The notes: generated by a model from the letters alone, not told the origin. Positions 25,875 through 34,159 are shown, counted from the first letter of the stretch. The stretch: 64,000 nucleotides of DNA from Nocardia bhagyanarayanae (GCF_006716565.1 NZ_VFPG01000001.1:1860001-1924000), one strand, 5' to 3'. Numbers and translations: made by a program.

Positions 25875-26975
25875 TCAGTCCGCCCAAACGGATTCGATCG
25901 GCGTCGCCTCGGTCGGCGGCGGAGTCGGGATGGCCGCCGGGGTGCGCGAGAAACGCGGGGCGGGCGCGTGCTGCACCACGCCGTCGATGTCGACGAGACC
26001 GTTGCGCGCGGCGATGTGCGCGTTCTCGGTGGCCTCGGTGAGCGTGAGCACCGGGGTGGTGCACGCGTCGGTGCCCTCGAAGATCGCCGCCCACTCGTCG
26101 CGGGTCTTGGTCTTGAACTTCTCCGCGAACAGCTTCTTCAGCTGGTCCTGACCGTTCGGATCGATCTGCATCGGCAGGCCTTCGGGATCGATCTCCAGGC
26201 CCTTCAGCAGCTCGGCGTAGAACTGCGGCTCGATCGCGCCGACGGCCATGTACTTGCCGTCGGAGGTCTCGTAGGTGTCGTAGAAGGCCATGCCGGTGTC
26301 GAGCAGGTTGGTGCCGCGCTCGTCGGACCACAGGCCGACGCCGCGCATACCCCAGATCATGTGCGAAAGGGCAAGCGCGCCATCGATCATCGCGGCGTCG
26401 ATCACCTGGCCCTTGCCCGAGTTCTGCCGTTCCACCAGCGCGGCGAGGATGCCGAACACGAGGAACATCGAGCCGCCGCCGAAGTCGCCGACCATGTTCA
26501 GCGGCGGTACCGGGCGTTCGCCCTTGCGGCCGATCGCGTTCAGCACGCCGGTCAGCGAGATGTAGTTGATGTCGTGGCCCGCGCGGTCGGCCAGCGGGCC
26601 GTCCTGACCCCAGCCGGTCATCCGGCCGTAGACCAGCCGCGGATTGCGCGCCAGCGCCTCGTCGGGGCCGAGACCCATGCGCTCGGTGACGCCGGGGCGG
26701 AAGCCTTCGATCAGCACGTCGGCCTTCTCGATCAACCCGAGAACCCTCTCGATGTCGGCCGGATCCTTGAGGTTCGCCTCGACGATGGTCCGCCCGCGCC
26801 ACTGCGGACGCTCCATGAACCCGGGCAGCATGTTCGGCCGCTGCACCCGCACCACGTCGGCGCCGAGGTCGGCCAGCAACAGCGCGGCGTGCGGACCGGG
26901 GCCGATACCGGCCAGCTCGACAACTTTGATGCCCGCGAGCGGGCCCTGCTTGGTGGCGGTGGATGGTGTGGTCAC
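25875..26975 (-). CDS. mcr: CaiB/BaiF CoA transferase, alpha-methylacyl-CoA racemase type
   Basis: A 366-residue class III CoA-transferase-fold enzyme. The N-terminus GIKVVELAGIGPGPHAALLLADLGADVVRV and GRMTGWGQDGP / AGHDINYISLTG are hallmarks of alpha-methylacyl-CoA racemase, with the catalytic histidine in AGHD and the aspartate in VGDFGGG. It epimerises 2-methyl-branched acyl-CoAs for beta-oxidation of methyl-branched lipids or sterol side chains. The GTG start is preceded by GAGGT. A near-palindrome 74 bases upstream is a likely operator. Confidence 0.87.
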   Translation of the reverse strand: MTTPSTATKQGPLAGIKVVELAGIGPGPHAALLLADLGADVVRVQRPNMLPGFMERPQWRGRTIVEANLKDPADIERVLGLIEKADVLIEGFRPGVTERMGLGPDEALARNPRLVYGRMTGWGQDGPLADRAGHDINYISLTGVLNAIGRKGERPVPPLNMVGDFGGGSMFLVFGILAALVERQNSGKGQVIDAAMIDGALALSHMIWGMRGVGLWSDERGTNLLDTGMAFYDTYETSDGKYMAVGAIEPQFYAELLKGLEIDPEGLPMQIDPNGQDQLKKLFAEKFKTKTRDEWAAIFEGTDACTTPVLTLTEATENAHIAARNGLVDIDGVVQHAPAPRFSRTPAAIPTPPPTEATPIESVWAD

Positions 26976-27048
26976 GCCCTACCTCGGTTCGTCGTTGATC
27001 CCTGCGCACCGCCGGGCGGTGCGGTCCCCCGGGCAGCGCCCGCGGATG

Positions 27049-27067
27049 TATTGACAGTATGACAATA
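27049..27067. promoter_or_regulatory. Near-palindromic operator upstream of mcr
   Basis: A 19-bp near-palindrome, TATTGACAGTATGACAATA, with one mismatch between the 8-base arms. Its first 13 bases equal those of the DJ-1/MarR operator at 44312. It may bind a TetR- or MarR-type repressor. Confidence 0.4.
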
Positions 27068-27074
27068 ACGCCGC

Positions 27075-27141
27075 CGATCGGAACCCTCCGTCGTGCACCG
27101 CAGCGCGGGGTCGGCGAGAATCCAAGCAGCGTGCCGATGCG
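27075..27141. repeat. 67-bp imperfect direct repeat, left copy
   Basis: The first 26 bases, beginning CGATCGGAACCCTCCGTCGT, match the right copy at 29856 exactly; the remainder keeps GAGAATCCA and CGTGCCGATGCG with some mismatches. The pair brackets the lower-GC cassette and may be duplicated flanks or attachment-like sites. Confidence 0.75.
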
Positions 27142-27344
27142 GGAAGCGTCGAGGAGCTAGCGATCCGAGCGTCAGTGTCCCCACGCGGATGTCAGAGCAG
27201 GGCGTCGGTGAGGTCGCGGCCTCAGCGGGTGGGGAATGGCGGCCGCAGGAAGCGGCTGGCTGGCCTCGTACGTGATTGGGCAGTGCCCGCCGACTTGCCC
27301 GACATGACCTCAGTCGCGGTCCAACCGGGCTGCACGCCGGAATT

Positions 27345-27893
27345 TCATTTCTGAACCGGTCGTAAGAATGGCTCTACTCCCGCAACGTGAACCGGCGCGA
27401 GCAGAGTTTCTGGATAGACCACTTTTGTGCGCGGTGTCATGAAGTCCAACGCACGGTCGTTCGGAAAAAACCAATGGACTGCCTGGACGGGCCTTTCGGC
27501 TTTGACGAACAGATAGTACGCGGCATGTGGTGTATCATCGCCGTACGCGGGAGGTAGATTTTCCCAGCAAGTATCGGAAATACCGGTATCCGCATTCAAT
27601 GCCGGAGTTTTGGTGCCAGGAAAGACTACGACCATCCGGTCCCAGTCGTCTTTCAAACCCGCAGCCCGTGTGACATCCCGCATCGCTACGGGGTCCGAAC
27701 CCAACGCCGCAGTTCTCGCCGCATTCAGTAGCCCGGCGCCGTTACCCAGGGATCCTTGTGTCGCCCTGAAATCGAACGACGACGGGCAGCTCGGGACAGC
27801 GTGCGGCTGATTCGGCCCACATCCGGAGATCAGCGCAGCGCACACCAACATCAGCCCTGGCCACGCACACGCGGTCTTCGACGCGCGACGCAT
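27345..27893 (-). CDS. Lipoprotein, possible immunity protein
   Basis: A 182-residue lipoprotein: signal helix, then lipobox LISGC (Cys25). The mature part has a DDWDRMVVVFPGTKTP segment and a C-terminal HAAYYLFVKAERPVQAVHWF region that reads like a small alpha/beta domain. I recognise no family. It starts one base after the stop of the toxin-like gene and ends the operon, the usual place for an immunity protein; a surface lipoprotein would suit a toxin acting at the envelope. Base composition is lower in GC than the genome around. I chose the ATG after GGGGAG; an ATG ten codons upstream would overlap the toxin gene. Confidence 0.7.
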   Translation of the reverse strand: MRRASKTACAWPGLMLVCAALISGCGPNQPHAVPSCPSSFDFRATQGSLGNGAGLLNAARTAALGSDPVAMRDVTRAAGLKDDWDRMVVVFPGTKTPALNADTGISDTCWENLPPAYGDDTPHAAYYLFVKAERPVQAVHWFFPNDRALDFMTPRTKVVYPETLLAPVHVAGVEPFLRPVQK

Positions 27894-27894
27894 G

Positions 27895-29118
27895 TCACTT
27901 GCTCCCCGGAAGTGGAATTCCAACGCCTGCCGGCGGTCCAGTCAATCCTGGGGCAGTCGACCTACTCCAAGAAAGTTGAACCTGATCCGACGGGAGCGGA
28001 TTGCCGGATTGATCTTTCGCAGTAATCACGACGGCGCGGCCGTTCTCGCCTTCGATTTCCTGACGGACGAGGGCCTGCAGTTCCTCAGGAGTGGCATCGG
28101 GGTTAGCCGCGCCAATCTTTCTGCCGAGCTCGTTGTTCCACAGATCCATTGCCTCACGTTGCGGGGTGTTTCCACCAGTCTTTTCATGTGCGGTGGCATA
28201 TGTTTGCGTCCACTCTTCGCCGAACTTCTGCGACATCAACGCATTCCAATACATATGCCTGAAGGCATCGCCCTGGCCATCTGCCTGAGTGTCAGGAGAG
28301 TACTCCAAGGCCGCTTCCTTCGCCAAGTCAGGCATCTTCAGTGCCTGCCCCACAGCCTCTATCCCCTGAGTGTGATACAGCTGCTCCATTGCGGCGATTT
28401 CGTTTGCCGTGTACAGGGACGGGGCAACTTCGATCCCATTCTCTTCGAGTAGGTCGGCCACGAATCCGACGGGCCACAACCGGGGAGGCTCGGTCGACGC
28501 ACTCGTTTGGTACTCCTCGAGAATCCGGGCCAACTCAGGGTCGCTCGGAAGCGCGGTCAACGCCTGCTTGACTCGGTCCGACAAGTTCTCAATTTTTCCG
28601 ATGTATAGTTCCGTACCTTCTTGATCGACGCGCTGAACCCACGTCAGAGCTGCTGATATGAGGTTGTCATACCGTCGTGTCCAGAATTCTTTGGCGGCGA
28701 TCGCGGCCTCTCCGAAAGGGAAGTAGTCCTTGTATGTCTCCCAGTTGGACTTCCGTGACTTTACATGCCCATCATCGGTCACGAAGAGATCCCATATGGA
28801 ATCCTCCGCTTCCTTCTTCTGCTCGCGAATCTCAGCGATATTGGATTCCAATTCGCCTACGTACAACCGGAGACTCTTTCCCATTTCCTCGATGACATCG
28901 GAAGTAGTCAGGGCGTCGCTCTTGTCAGCCGCTCCACGGGTGCGTGACGCGTTGCCAGCCGCGCTCGCGAAATAGGGCTCGGATTGCTCAATTTTTCCGC
29001 CGGCGGCCGCGGCTTCGGTGTCGATCACCTTTGCTGTCTCGAGCATGATGTCGACACACTGGCCGAGGTACCTGAGATCCCAACTGAGCACTACCGGTAC
29101 AGTCAGTGGCTCCGGCAC
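27895..29118 (-). CDS. DUF6973-type toxin-like protein, probable T7SS substrate
   Basis: A 407-residue protein. The first 200 residues are mainly helical with heptad-like stretches (SLRLYVGELESNIAEIREQK), comparable in plan to T7SS toxin N-termini. From Asp284 it has DAFRHMYWNALMSQKFGEEW, AHE (His311, Glu312) and MDLWNNELGRKIG, which match my memory of DUF6973, a C-terminal domain of polymorphic toxins in Gram-positives. The tail is proline/glycine-rich and there is no signal peptide. It sits between an EspC-like gene and a lipoprotein gene in a tight leftward operon. Toxicity and target are inferred. GTG start after GGGGGAG. Confidence 0.72.
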   Translation of the reverse strand: MPEPLTVPVVLSWDLRYLGQCVDIMLETAKVIDTEAAAAGGKIEQSEPYFASAAGNASRTRGAADKSDALTTSDVIEEMGKSLRLYVGELESNIAEIREQKKEAEDSIWDLFVTDDGHVKSRKSNWETYKDYFPFGEAAIAAKEFWTRRYDNLISAALTWVQRVDQEGTELYIGKIENLSDRVKQALTALPSDPELARILEEYQTSASTEPPRLWPVGFVADLLEENGIEVAPSLYTANEIAAMEQLYHTQGIEAVGQALKMPDLAKEAALEYSPDTQADGQGDAFRHMYWNALMSQKFGEEWTQTYATAHEKTGGNTPQREAMDLWNNELGRKIGAANPDATPEELQALVRQEIEGENGRAVVITAKDQSGNPLPSDQVQLSWSRSTAPGLTGPPAGVGIPLPGSK

Positions 29119-29130
29119 GTCTCCCCCTAC

Positions 29131-29424
29131 CTACTTGAATCCATTGGCCCACGCGCCGTCGGATTGCTCGTACGCGTTTGCCGAGGTATCGATCGCATCA
29201 CCGTGTTCGTTCAGACGGCGAACATGGTATTTTATTACGGAATCCAGAGCTTTCAGAGATTCTTCAACCTTGACCGCGAGATTCGATTCTTGCATATTCT
29301 GTCGTGCCAAATCGCGACTGACCTTGGCGATCGGCTGCTTTACCGAAATAGTGCTCGCGTGAGAACGGAGGTGGCGGGCAAGATCTCGCATCTTCGCCGG
29401 ATCTACGCTAAAGGGATGCCCCAC
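29131..29424 (-). CDS. EspC-like type VII secretion target
   Basis: A 97-residue helical protein beginning FSVDPAKMRDLARHLRSHAS, the usual opening of EspC-type ESX-associated proteins. It ends with Tyr85-Glu-Gln-Ser-Asp89, a YxxxD secretion signal, followed by Trp92. Such proteins pair with larger substrates for export through the type VII system. GTG start with GGAGGGG five bases upstream; it overlaps the YbaB-like gene by 17 bases and precedes the toxin-like gene by 12. No ESX core machinery lies in the window, so export would rely on a system elsewhere. Confidence 0.72.
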   Translation of the reverse strand: MGHPFSVDPAKMRDLARHLRSHASTISVKQPIAKVSRDLARQNMQESNLAVKVEESLKALDSVIKYHVRRLNEHGDAIDTSANAYEQSDGAWANGFK

Positions 29425-29689
29425 CAGACCCCTCCGTGTTGTCGAACGCGCGCAGGGCCGCACTGTGCGCACTGTCGAGTGCGACACGGTGTCTGTCCAT
29501 GATGAGTTCCGCCAGCCGTTGCGGACCATGCTGTTCCATTGCCCAATCCGCGATCCACAGATCCGTGATGCGGCCACCGACGTCGGTTACGATGCTTACG
29601 CTGCCGTCCTGCGACCGTGCGGACCCTCGCATCTCCGCAAGCTGTTCGTTGATTCGTTGAATCTCATTCGCTCTATGGTCGTCCGGCAC
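29408..29689 (-). CDS. YbaB/EbfC-like small protein
   Basis: A 93-residue protein with an N-terminal helix (ANEIQRINEQLAEMRG), then three short strands (SVSIVTDVGGRITDLWI) and a C-terminal helix, the YbaB/EbfC nucleoid-associated fold. Copies of this fold often open T7SS substrate operons in Nocardia-like genomes, where they may regulate or chaperone. I chose GTG nine bases after GGGGG; an in-frame TTG directly at that run would add three residues. It is the first gene of the four-gene leftward operon. Confidence 0.62.
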   Translation of the reverse strand: MPDDHRANEIQRINEQLAEMRGSARSQDGSVSIVTDVGGRITDLWIADWAMEQHGPQRLAELIMDRHRVALDSAHSAALRAFDNTEGSGGASL

Positions 29690-30071
29690 AGTGTTCAACC
29701 CCCCATGGAGTAATTATGCGGACCCGACGATACTCGTCTGGGGATGTAGCGTCAAAATCCGGAATGACTGCTGGCCTGGGTCTTTGGTGCAACGTTCGTC
29801 GACAATCGTGTCTCATATCGAGACGATGGTACGACCGTCCGGGAACGCTGCCACTCGATCGGAACCCTCCGTCGTGCACCGGACCGCGGCGTAGGTGAGA
29901 ATCCAGTAGGGCGTGCCGATGCGCTCAACGGGAGGAACCAGCGGTGGACCGAGCGAACCATGTGTCAGCGCGCCACGCGCATGCGGCAGCCGGGCGCCGA
30001 CGAGGCCGCAGTATGCGGGAGCGACTCGTGTGTCAGCGCATCACGCGCACGCTGGAGCGGGGGACCGCGGC
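29690..30071. other. Gap at right edge of cassette, with repeats
   Basis: Holds the promoter of the leftward cassette, the right 67-bp repeat copy, and TGTGTCAGCGC-based 22-bp repeats at about 29970 and 30030. I see no gene. Confidence 0.5.
29856..29922. repeat. 67-bp imperfect direct repeat, right copy
   Basis: Partner of the copy at 27075, 2781 bases away, same orientation. Identity is complete over the first 26 bases and lower after, so the duplication is not recent. Confidence 0.75.
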
Positions 30072-30554
30072 GTGAGCGTCGGGGGCGAACTCCTCATCGG
30101 CCTGCTGATCTTGGTGGGCTTGCTCGGCATCATCATCCCGATCTTGCCCGGGGTGATCCTGGTCTTCGGCGTAATCCTGGCCTGGGCGATCATTACCGGC
30201 GGGGCGACGGCGTGGACCGTTTTCGCGATCAGCACGGTCTTCCTGGTGCTCTCCGGGGTCATCAAGTACACCTGGCCCGGCCGCAAGATGAAGGACGCGG
30301 GAGTCTCCAACCGCGCGCTGTTCCTGGGCGCGGTGCTCGGCATCGTCGGCTTCTTCGTCATCCCGGTCGTCGGCCTGTTCGTCGGCTTCGTGCTCGGCGT
30401 CTACCTCTCCGAACTCCAACGCCTGGGCCAGAACCAACCCGCCTGGCAGGCAACCAAACACGCCCTGAAGGGCGTCGGCCTCTCCATGCTGATCGAACTT
30501 TTCGGCGCCCTCTTGGCCACCGCCACCTGGATCACCGGCGCCCTCGTCGCGTAG
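30072..30554 (+). CDS. DUF456 integral membrane protein
   Basis: A 160-residue protein with four hydrophobic segments and the DUF456 core: LVGLLGIIIPILPGVILVFG, VIKYTWPGRKMKDAGVSNRALFLG (basic loop), and VGLFVGFVLGVYLSEL. Function unknown. The GTG fits the family N-terminus; the upstream open frame is not protein-like. It marks the return to high-GC chromosomal sequence. Confidence 0.85.
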   Translation: MSVGGELLIGLLILVGLLGIIIPILPGVILVFGVILAWAIITGGATAWTVFAISTVFLVLSGVIKYTWPGRKMKDAGVSNRALFLGAVLGIVGFFVIPVVGLFVGFVLGVYLSELQRLGQNQPAWQATKHALKGVGLSMLIELFGALLATATWITGALVA

Positions 30555-31129
30555 CTCGGCTCTTCGCCGGGTGAGGCCGCCGAAGCGGAGTCGTGGTTGC
30601 GTCGAACCGCCGAGGCAGGCTTTCCGCCAGTTATGGCGAGCATCGCCGACCTGCTGCTCGAGCGCAGGGACGCCGTCGCAACAGAGTACTGGCGGAGTAG
30701 TGCCGAAGACGCCGGCCATGAGTGCCCGGCCGATGACGCCGGGTGATTCTCGGCATCATCGGCCATGGACGCGCTCGGTGGGCGCAGCGAGCGTGCGAGG
30801 GTGGAGTCCTGGCGGCGCTTGCGTGCGGGTATGCGAGGCGTGTGACCTGGTCGCATCCCAAAAGAGAGGGGCACCTCCGGCGACCGTCGTTCGCCTGAGA
30901 TGCGATTTATAGCTGCGACAGTCGAATTCGAGCCCTGGCAGGCGTTCTACGGTGAGGCGCACCACAATCGGGTACCCATGCCCTAGCCAGGTGGGTAACA
31001 GACCTGGTCGCTCGACCGACTGACGCGATAGAGGCCGTCGGTCGGCCGCTGAACAACCCCGGCAGGATCAAAGCGCCGGTATCGCAACACAGCTCGTAGA
31101 TCACCGTCCATCGAATGAACGGAGTACGC
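30555..31129. other. Intergenic region
   Basis: No firm gene. A 37-codon frame from 30634 (MASIADLLLERRDAVATEYW...) reads somewhat like protein and could be a remnant, but has no ribosome site. The promoter of the secreted protein gene must lie at the right end. Confidence 0.35.
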
Positions 31130-31654
31130 ATGAAGCGCACGATGCACTACCTGGCTGCCGCCGCCCTCCTCGGCGCGGGCTTGTCCGTCGCCGCAGCGCC
31201 CGCCCAAGCCGACCCCGGCCCCTGTCAGCTCGGGTGGTCGAATGTCGAGCCTCGCTCGTGCGCGCAGAACAGTTTCAACCTCGCTCCGGTCTTCACACTC
31301 GGCAACGGTGTGTGCGTCGGCATGTTCTCGGTCGGCGGCACCGCCTTCGACGGACCGCTCTACGAGTACGCCGAGGCTCCCGGTGCGGCACACGCGGTTG
31401 TCGTGCGCCTCATCCCGGGATTCTCTCCGATCGGCACGTGGGGTCCGCAATTGCTCGCCTGCGACGTCACCGCGGTGGTCGACTGGCACAACCTGGACAC
31501 CGGCCAGCGCGGCAGCGCCAGCCGCTTCGTCCCCGCCGGGCAGCGTCTCAGCCCGACCATCGTCCTCGCGGACACCGGCCCCGGACGGGTTCAGCTCACC
31601 GTGCGAACCGACCGCCCCTCCATCCCTGCGACCGCGGAAGTTTTCGTGCCGTAG
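31130..31654 (+). CDS. Secreted hypothetical protein
   Basis: A 174-residue exported protein: signal peptide with cleavage after AQA (about residue 26), then a mature domain with cysteine pairs (CQLGW, PRSCAQNSF, GNGVCVGMF, LLACDV). It looks beta-rich and resembles the small secreted proteins of unknown function common in nocardiae. GGAG lies five bases before the ATG; another ATG five codons upstream is less well placed. It converges on metZ. Confidence 0.75.
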   Translation: MKRTMHYLAAAALLGAGLSVAAAPAQADPGPCQLGWSNVEPRSCAQNSFNLAPVFTLGNGVCVGMFSVGGTAFDGPLYEYAEAPGAAHAVVVRLIPGFSPIGTWGPQLLACDVTAVVDWHNLDTGQRGSASRFVPAGQRLSPTIVLADTGPGRVQLTVRTDRPSIPATAEVFVP

Positions 31655-31707
31655 CCGTTCTCGCGCCCCGCGCAGCGTTGTCGTCGCCGTGCGGGGCGCG
31701 GGAGGAC

Positions 31708-32922
31708 TCAGCTAAGGGCGTGATCGAGGTCGGCGAGCAGATCTTCCACGTCCTCGAGGCCGACGGAGATGCGGACAACCCCGTCGGAGAGGCCGATGGT
31801 GGCGCGACCCTCCGGGCCCATGGCGCGGTGGGTCGTCGTGGCCGGGTGGGTGATCAGGGTCTTGGAGTCGCCGAGGTTGTTGGAGATGTCGACGACACGC
31901 AACCGGTTCAGCACCTCGAAGGCGCGCTTCTTGGCTTCGTCGGCCGGTGCGTTCAGCTCGAAGGTGACCACGGTTCCGCCGCCCGACATCTGGCTGCGGG
32001 CCAGGTCGTACTGCGGATGCGATTCCAGGAACGGGTATTTCACCCAGCTGACCGATTCGTTGGTCTCCAGGTATCGCGCGATCCGCAGCGCGGACTCGGT
32101 GCTGTGGCGCACCCGCAGCGGCATCGTCTCCAGGCCCTTGAGCAGGGTCCACGCGTTGAACGGGCTCAGCGCGGGGCCGGTGTGGCGCATGAGCGTCTTC
32201 ACCGGACCGTCGATGTACTCCTGGGAGCCGAGGATGGCGCCGCCGAGGACGCGGCCCTGGCCGTCGATGTGCTTGGTGCCCGAGTAGACGATGACGTCGG
32301 CGCCGAGCTCGAAGCCCTTCTGCAACAGCGGAGTCGCGAAGACGTTGTCCAGCACCACTTTCGCGCCTGCGGCGTGCGCGAGCTCGGTCACCCGGCGCAC
32401 GTCGACGAGCGTCTGCATCGGGTTGGCCGGGGTCTCGAAGAACACCGCCGTGGTCGGCACCGAGAGTGCCTGCTCCCACTGGTCGAGGTCTTCACCGTCG
32501 ACGAACACCGTTTCCACGCCCCAGCGCGGCAGGATCTCGTTGCACACCACGAAGCACGAGCCGAACAGGCTGCGCGCGGCCACCAGCCGATCGCCCGCGC
32601 CGAGCAGCGCGCCGAGTGCCGTGAACACCGCCGACATGCCGCTGGCGGTCGCGAACGCCGCCTCCGCGCCGTCGAGCAACCGGATCCGCTCCTCGAACAT
32701 GGCGACCGTCGGGTTGCCGTAACGGGAGTAGACGAAGTGCTCCACCTCGCCGGTGAACGCCGCTTCGGCCGCCTCCGCGCTCTCGTAGACGAAGCCGGAG
32801 GTGAGATACAGCGCCTCGGCGGTCTCCTCGAAACCGGAGCGGCGCAGGCCGCCGCGCACGCCGAGGGTGGCCGGTCCGACGCCCTCTGGCAGCGGCTTGT
32901 CGAACGCGCCGCCGGTGATCAC
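31708..32922 (-). CDS. metZ: O-succinylhomoserine sulfhydrylase
   Basis: A 404-residue PLP enzyme of the Cys/Met metabolism family that makes homocysteine directly from O-succinylhomoserine and sulfide. The PLP lysine is Lys217 in VYSGTKHIDGQG; SRYGNPT and ATASGMSAV are cofactor-binding motifs. Its GTG start overlaps the rhodanese stop as GTGA, after GGAGG, so the two are translated together. The pair mirrors Rv0390-Rv0391 and lies behind a SAM-responsive riboswitch. Confidence 0.92.
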   Translation of the reverse strand: MITGGAFDKPLPEGVGPATLGVRGGLRRSGFEETAEALYLTSGFVYESAEAAEAAFTGEVEHFVYSRYGNPTVAMFEERIRLLDGAEAAFATASGMSAVFTALGALLGAGDRLVAARSLFGSCFVVCNEILPRWGVETVFVDGEDLDQWEQALSVPTTAVFFETPANPMQTLVDVRRVTELAHAAGAKVVLDNVFATPLLQKGFELGADVIVYSGTKHIDGQGRVLGGAILGSQEYIDGPVKTLMRHTGPALSPFNAWTLLKGLETMPLRVRHSTESALRIARYLETNESVSWVKYPFLESHPQYDLARSQMSGGGTVVTFELNAPADEAKKRAFEVLNRLRVVDISNNLGDSKTLITHPATTTHRAMGPEGRATIGLSDGVVRISVGLEDVEDLLADLDHALS

Positions 32923-33335
32923 GACTGCCTCCACGGCAGCCCGGTGGCGCGCCAGCCGGTGGCGCCGCGATGGCCGGCCGCGTCGAGCGAGCCCTCGAAG
33001 CCCTCGATCACGTTGTAGGAGGGCTCGATGCCGAGCCGGGTGGCGACGGTCGCCGCGTGCGCGGAGCGCTGGCCGGAGCGACACAAGAAGACGACGGGCG
33101 CCTCCGCGTCGCGACCCTCCAGTGCCTTGCTCAGCTGCTCGGCGAACTGCGGGTTGGGCGCGCCGGTGCCGTCCACCCACTCGATCAGCACGGTGGGGCG
33201 CTCGATCGAACTGGTGTCGGGCACTCCGACGAAGCGCCATTCCGCTTCGGTGCGCACGTCGACCAAGACGGCGGCGGGGTTGTCGCGCAACACCTCCCAC
33301 GCCTGCTGCGGGGTGATGTCACCGGCGTAACTCAT
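32919..33335 (-). CDS. Rhodanese-like sulfurtransferase
   Basis: A 138-residue single-domain rhodanese. The active-site loop is CRSGQRS with Cys85, and VLVDVRTEAEW and GFEGSLD are standard. Rhodaneses carry persulfide sulfur; next to metZ it may deliver sulfur for homocysteine formation. AGGAGG precedes the ATG. It is the first gene behind the SAM-IV-like riboswitch. Confidence 0.92.
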   Translation of the reverse strand: MSYAGDITPQQAWEVLRDNPAAVLVDVRTEAEWRFVGVPDTSSIERPTVLIEWVDGTGAPNPQFAEQLSKALEGRDAEAPVVFLCRSGQRSAHAATVATRLGIEPSYNVIEGFEGSLDAAGHRGATGWRATGLPWRQS

Positions 33336-33384
33336 CTCGAACCTCCTGTGAATCCGCACTTGCCGCACCTGTTTCGGTGCGCGG

Positions 33385-33468
33385 CCAGGTCGTCACCCGG
33401 AGCACCCCACCGCGGAGGAGGGTTGCCGACCAGCTGAGCCGGGGCTTGGCGCTGGTTCTCATGACCTA
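33385..33468 (-). promoter_or_regulatory. SAM-IV-like riboswitch before rhodanese-metZ
   Basis: Read leftward, the leader contains GGTCATGAG, then CAGCGCCAAGCCCCGGCT, GCTGGTCGGCAACCCTCC, CCGCGGTGGGGTG and CCGGGTGACGACC, in the order and spacing of actinobacterial SAM-I/IV riboswitches. The terminal GGTC and GACC close the outer stem. It ends about 50 bases before the rhodanese start. Binding of S-adenosylmethionine would lower expression of the sulfur operon. Confidence 0.88.
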
Positions 33469-33501
33469 GGGACTGAGATTGCCTGCACCGAGGTCACCGT
33501 G

Positions 33502-33951
33502 TCAAACATTGCAGACGAGCCATTTGTCGTCCGTGCGGGTGAGGTTCCAGGTCGCGGTGTACTCCTTGCCGTCGACCTTGGTGGTCACCGTGGCCTTGGC
33601 CCGGTCGCCGTTGAGCGTCTGATCGGTGACGGCTATGAGTTCGATTGCCTTACCGGTGCCTTCCTGCCCGGCCAACGGCGATTTGGCGGGGTCGAAATCG
33701 GGGCAGCCGGTACCAGGTGGCGGCACCATATCGGTGTTGTTGGCGCCCTCGACGAAGTTGCCGACGGCGCCCGCGATCTTCTCCGCCTCTGTGACATTTT
33801 TCTCAGCGGGGGAGAGCACGCCGCCGAGCGCGATGGCCACCAGCACGATGACGGCCAGCACGGCCGCGGCAAGGAACGGCGCGATGGAGCGCTTGTCGGT
33901 CTGATCGACCTCGATCGGTTCGCCTTCGTCGGGGGACTTCTGCTCGGTCAT
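33502..33951 (-). CDS. Membrane-anchored small secreted-domain protein
   Basis: A 149-residue protein: acidic N-terminus (about 1-20), one transmembrane helix (about 24-46), and an extracytoplasmic domain with two cysteines (TGCPDFD and WLVCNV at the end). The plan matches the C-terminal part of the giant membrane protein at 8064 (helix, then paired cysteines with the last in WKVCD), suggesting distant paralogues of the NTF2/DUF4878-like kind. Function unknown. ATG start as MTEQK. Confidence 0.72.
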   Translation of the reverse strand: MTEQKSPDEGEPIEVDQTDKRSIAPFLAAAVLAVIVLVAIALGGVLSPAEKNVTEAEKIAGAVGNFVEGANNTDMVPPPGTGCPDFDPAKSPLAGQEGTGKAIELIAVTDQTLNGDRAKATVTTKVDGKEYTATWNLTRTDDKWLVCNV

Positions 33952-34027
33952 GGATCGATCATCCCTGGTCGGCGGGGGTATCCGACGCCCGGCCCCCGCG
34001 CGCCGAACAGCGGCGCGCTCCGCCCCG

Positions 34028-34159
34028 CTATCGTGGGAAGCGGGCCCGTCCGGCGTCGAGCCCGCGAAGGCGGGCATACAGCCAGTTCACCGCACCGGCG
34101 CGGGCGACAACCGGCAGCACCGATAGAATCGCGAGACCGAGACCTGCTGCCATAGCCAT
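34028..34159 (-). CDS. Possible small membrane protein
   Basis: A 43-residue frame: MAMAAGLGLAILSVLPVVA (membrane helix), then NWLYARLRGLDAGRARFPR, a basic tail. Third codon positions are GC-rich as in true genes, and the tail has protein-like character. There is no strong ribosome site. It would be divergent from fprA and share the iron box. Confidence 0.35.
   Translation of the reverse strand: MAMAAGLGLAILSVLPVVARAGAVNWLYARLRGLDAGRARFPR

Larger units (their letters stand above)
26976..27344. other. Gap at left edge of lower-GC cassette
   Basis: No gene seen. It contains the operator-like palindrome at 27049 and the left copy of the 67-bp repeat at 27075; GC content falls noticeably to the right of about 27340. 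Confidence 0.5.
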
